From: Desulfobacula sp.
GTDB lineage: Bacteria; Desulfobacterota; Desulfobacteria; Desulfobacterales; Desulfobacteraceae
NCBI GenBank assembly: GCA_018702715.1
Contig: JABIYQ010000533.1
Span: forward strand, 1 to 6,608
Reading direction: 5' to 3'
DNA length: 6,608 nucleotides
The notes under the pieces were generated by a model, which was given only the letters and a program-made list of their open reading frames with translations, had not been told where the DNA came from and did not search any database. Positions 5,495 through 6,608 of this stretch are shown piece after piece. Numbering within the stretch: position 1 is the first letter of the stretch; each line of letters opens with the position of its first letter. A program made the position numbers and the translations under genes.

Positions 5495-6259
5495 TTAAAC
5501 AGGTTTAAAAACTGAATCATACTCTTTGGTAAACCTGTTGTCAAAATCATAGACGTAAAAGGGCGGAGCTGTGGTACAGGGTTTGCACAGGTTTCCTTTT
5601 ATTGCCCTGAGAATGACAAGCTTGGCTTCTTCGTTTTTTTTTATATGGACAAATCTGATGAGATCAAGGGAAAATTTATACTTTTCCATGGTCGGCATCA
5701 ATTCAGACAATCGTTGTGCAGGGAGAATAATATATAAGCGACCCTGTTCTTTGAGCAATCTGTTTGAACAATTTAAAAGCAGATCAATATCAAGGAAGAT
5801 CTCATGGCGGGCAATAGCTTTTTGAGAATCCGGGTTAAGCCTGCCCGTTCCTTTTTTCTTATAGGGCGGGTTTGAAACAATGATATCTGCTTTCCCGTTT
5901 ATGTCTAAGACATCTATGTTTTTAATATTTTTATGAATAATATGGATCGTTTTTTCCAGCATGTTGTTTATCACATTTTTTTTAGCAAACCTTACCAGTT
6001 CTTTTTGGATTTCAACCCCTGTGATCCTAAGACCGGGATATTTTGCCGCCAGAAGCAAAGGTATGACGCCACAACCACATCCAACATCAATGATCTTTTC
6101 AAAACCCATTGGTTTGATATGGGCAGCAAGGATAAAAGGGTCCATGGAAAAATGATAGCCCTTTTCAGGTTGGGAAATATTTATTTTTTTGCCAAATAAA
6201 TGATCAGCTGAGAATTTTTCCAATTTTAAACCGGAGCTGTTTAACCAAAATATGGTCAA
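5495..6259 (-). CDS. TrmN6/YfiC-like N6-adenine tRNA methyltransferase
   Basis: The protein is a Rossmann-fold methyltransferase. Motif I DVGCGCGVIPLLLA (58-71) binds S-adenosylmethionine, Glu83 ends strand 2 (TGVEIQ), and SNPPY (129-133) is the catalytic motif of enzymes that methylate exocyclic amino groups such as N6 of adenine. The preceding KGYHFSMDPFILAAHI (33-48) and the overall layout match the YfiC/TrmN6 family, which in E. coli makes m6A37 in tRNA1(Val). NPPY enzymes also include protein and rRNA methylases, so the substrate is uncertain. The start is unclear. The longest frame uses TTG at 6259 and overlaps the dciA-like gene by 56 bases; a later TTG at 6223 would give 242 residues and a 20-base overlap. 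Neither has a clear ribosome binding site, and coupling to the upstream gene is likely. A tRNA-Ser gene follows 52 bases downstream. Confidence 0.82.
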   Translation of the reverse strand: MTIFWLNSSGLKLEKFSADHLFGKKINISQPEKGYHFSMDPFILAAHIKPMGFEKIIDVGCGCGVIPLLLAAKYPGLRITGVEIQKELVRFAKKNVINNMLEKTIHIIHKNIKNIDVLDINGKADIIVSNPPYKKKGTGRLNPDSQKAIARHEIFLDIDLLLNCSNRLLKEQGRLYIILPAQRLSELMPTMEKYKFSLDLIRFVHIKKNEEAKLVILRAIKGNLCKPCTTAPPFYVYDFDNRFTKEYDSVFKPV

Positions 6260-6524
6260 GTTTTTTGTTGATATTGAGAATCATTTCTTTTTCAAGGAAT
6301 TTGAGCTGATGAATCCAGGCAGAGCTTGATACATTTACAATTAATATCCCATCCTTAAAAGAATTTGGTTTGGCATTCATGGCAATGGGTTTTCCAACAG
6401 CCTCATCCCATACATCCCAGATTCTTGTCATCTGGGTATCCATGGCAGGCCTGTACCTGCCAAGTGCTGACGCCAATATATCGCTGATGTGAATCAGGTT
6501 GCCGTTTTTATTCTTTTTGTCCAA
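6204..6524 (-). CDS. DUF721 / DciA-like protein
   Basis: The 106-residue protein matches the DUF721 (DciA) family: ISDILASALGRY at 13-24, then TRIWDVWDEAVGKPIAMNAKP (33-53) with the conserved W..VG core, and KDGILIVNVSSSAWIHQLKFLE (57-78) with the kdG.L.V...saW..qL signature. DciA proteins interact with the replicative helicase DnaB and support its loading in bacteria that lack DnaC/DnaI. That role is established for some members and is inferred here. The start is TTG at 6524, chosen because AAGGTG (6537-6532) lies seven bases upstream and no ATG is available near the N-terminus. It overlaps the methyltransferase frame downstream. Location a few kilobases upstream of dnaX and recR suits a replication role. 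Just upstream is a palindromic element, so its promoter is not evident within the window. Confidence 0.85.
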   Translation of the reverse strand: MDKKNKNGNLIHISDILASALGRYRPAMDTQMTRIWDVWDEAVGKPIAMNAKPNSFKDGILIVNVSSSAWIHQLKFLEKEMILNINKKLDHILVKQLRFKIGKILS

Positions 6525-6560
6525 TGGAAAACACCTTAAAATAATGATAATCAGGCGCGG

Positions 6561-6608
6561 ATGGGGTCAGGCTTGCATAGTTGCGTTATTTTCAATAACG
6601 CAACTATG
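6561..6608. repeat. Palindromic REP-like element, cut by right edge
   Basis: CATAGTTGCGTTATT (6576-6590) and AATAACGCAACTATG (6594-6608) are perfect 15-bp arms around a 3-base loop TTC. The left flank ATGGGGTCAGGCTTG (6561-6575) resembles the GGGGTCAGG ends often found beside IS200-like (Y1 tyrosine) transposase genes and related palindromes; this is recalled from general knowledge and not searched. The window ends exactly at the inner arm, so the outer arm, if present, lies beyond it. Confidence 0.65.

Noticed and set aside
5933..6199. Plus-strand open frame opposite the methyltransferase
   Set aside because: Antisense to clear SAM-binding and NPPY motifs, with no independent support.

Overview
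The window is an AT-rich stretch of bacterial chromosome carrying mostly housekeeping genes. The run dciA-like (DUF721), TrmN6-like methyltransferase, tRNA-Ser, dnaX, ybaB/ebfC, recR, YkgJ-type cysteine-cluster gene, together with a nearby LysM protein, suggests an AT-rich sulfate-reducing deltaproteobacterium (Desulfobacterota, perhaps Desulfobacteraceae). That placement is inferred from gene order and protein style and was not tested by any search.

Layout. Positions 1-765 (minus) hold the 5' part of a secreted LysM protein that runs off the left edge. A short divergent promoter region (766-874), built on an 11-bp inverted repeat, separates it from an HD-domain nucleotidase-like gene at 875-1426 (plus). 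From 1427 to 2034 there is no convincing gene. This stretch holds a terminator-like hairpin and two large imperfect palindromes, about 160 and 200 bp, which look like MITE-type or REP-like dispersed elements lodged between convergent genes. From 2035 to the right edge everything reads on the minus strand. In transcription order the genes are dciA-like, methyltransferase, tRNA-Ser(GGA), dnaX, ybaB, recR and the YkgJ-type gene. The last 48 bases are the outer part of another palindrome, with 15-bp perfect arms ending exactly at the window edge.

How the genes fit together. The minus-strand cluster is a replication and repair neighbourhood. DciA-type proteins support loading of the replicative helicase, DnaX builds the clamp loader, YbaB/EbfC is a DNA-binding nucleoid-associated protein, and RecR works with RecO/RecF in recombinational gap repair. 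A good sigma70-type promoter lies just after the methyltransferase stop codon. It would transcribe tRNA-Ser and, because no terminator is visible in the 29-nt gap, probably dnaX and the genes after it. A second plausible promoter lies in the 157-bp gap before recR.

Nothing here looks like a defence system, CRISPR array, prophage or novel multi-gene machine. The observations most worth following are the palindromic elements, a possible slippage site in dnaX exactly before its C-terminal domain, the six-unit SNQxx repeat in the DnaX linker, and the tRNA embedded in the replication operon.
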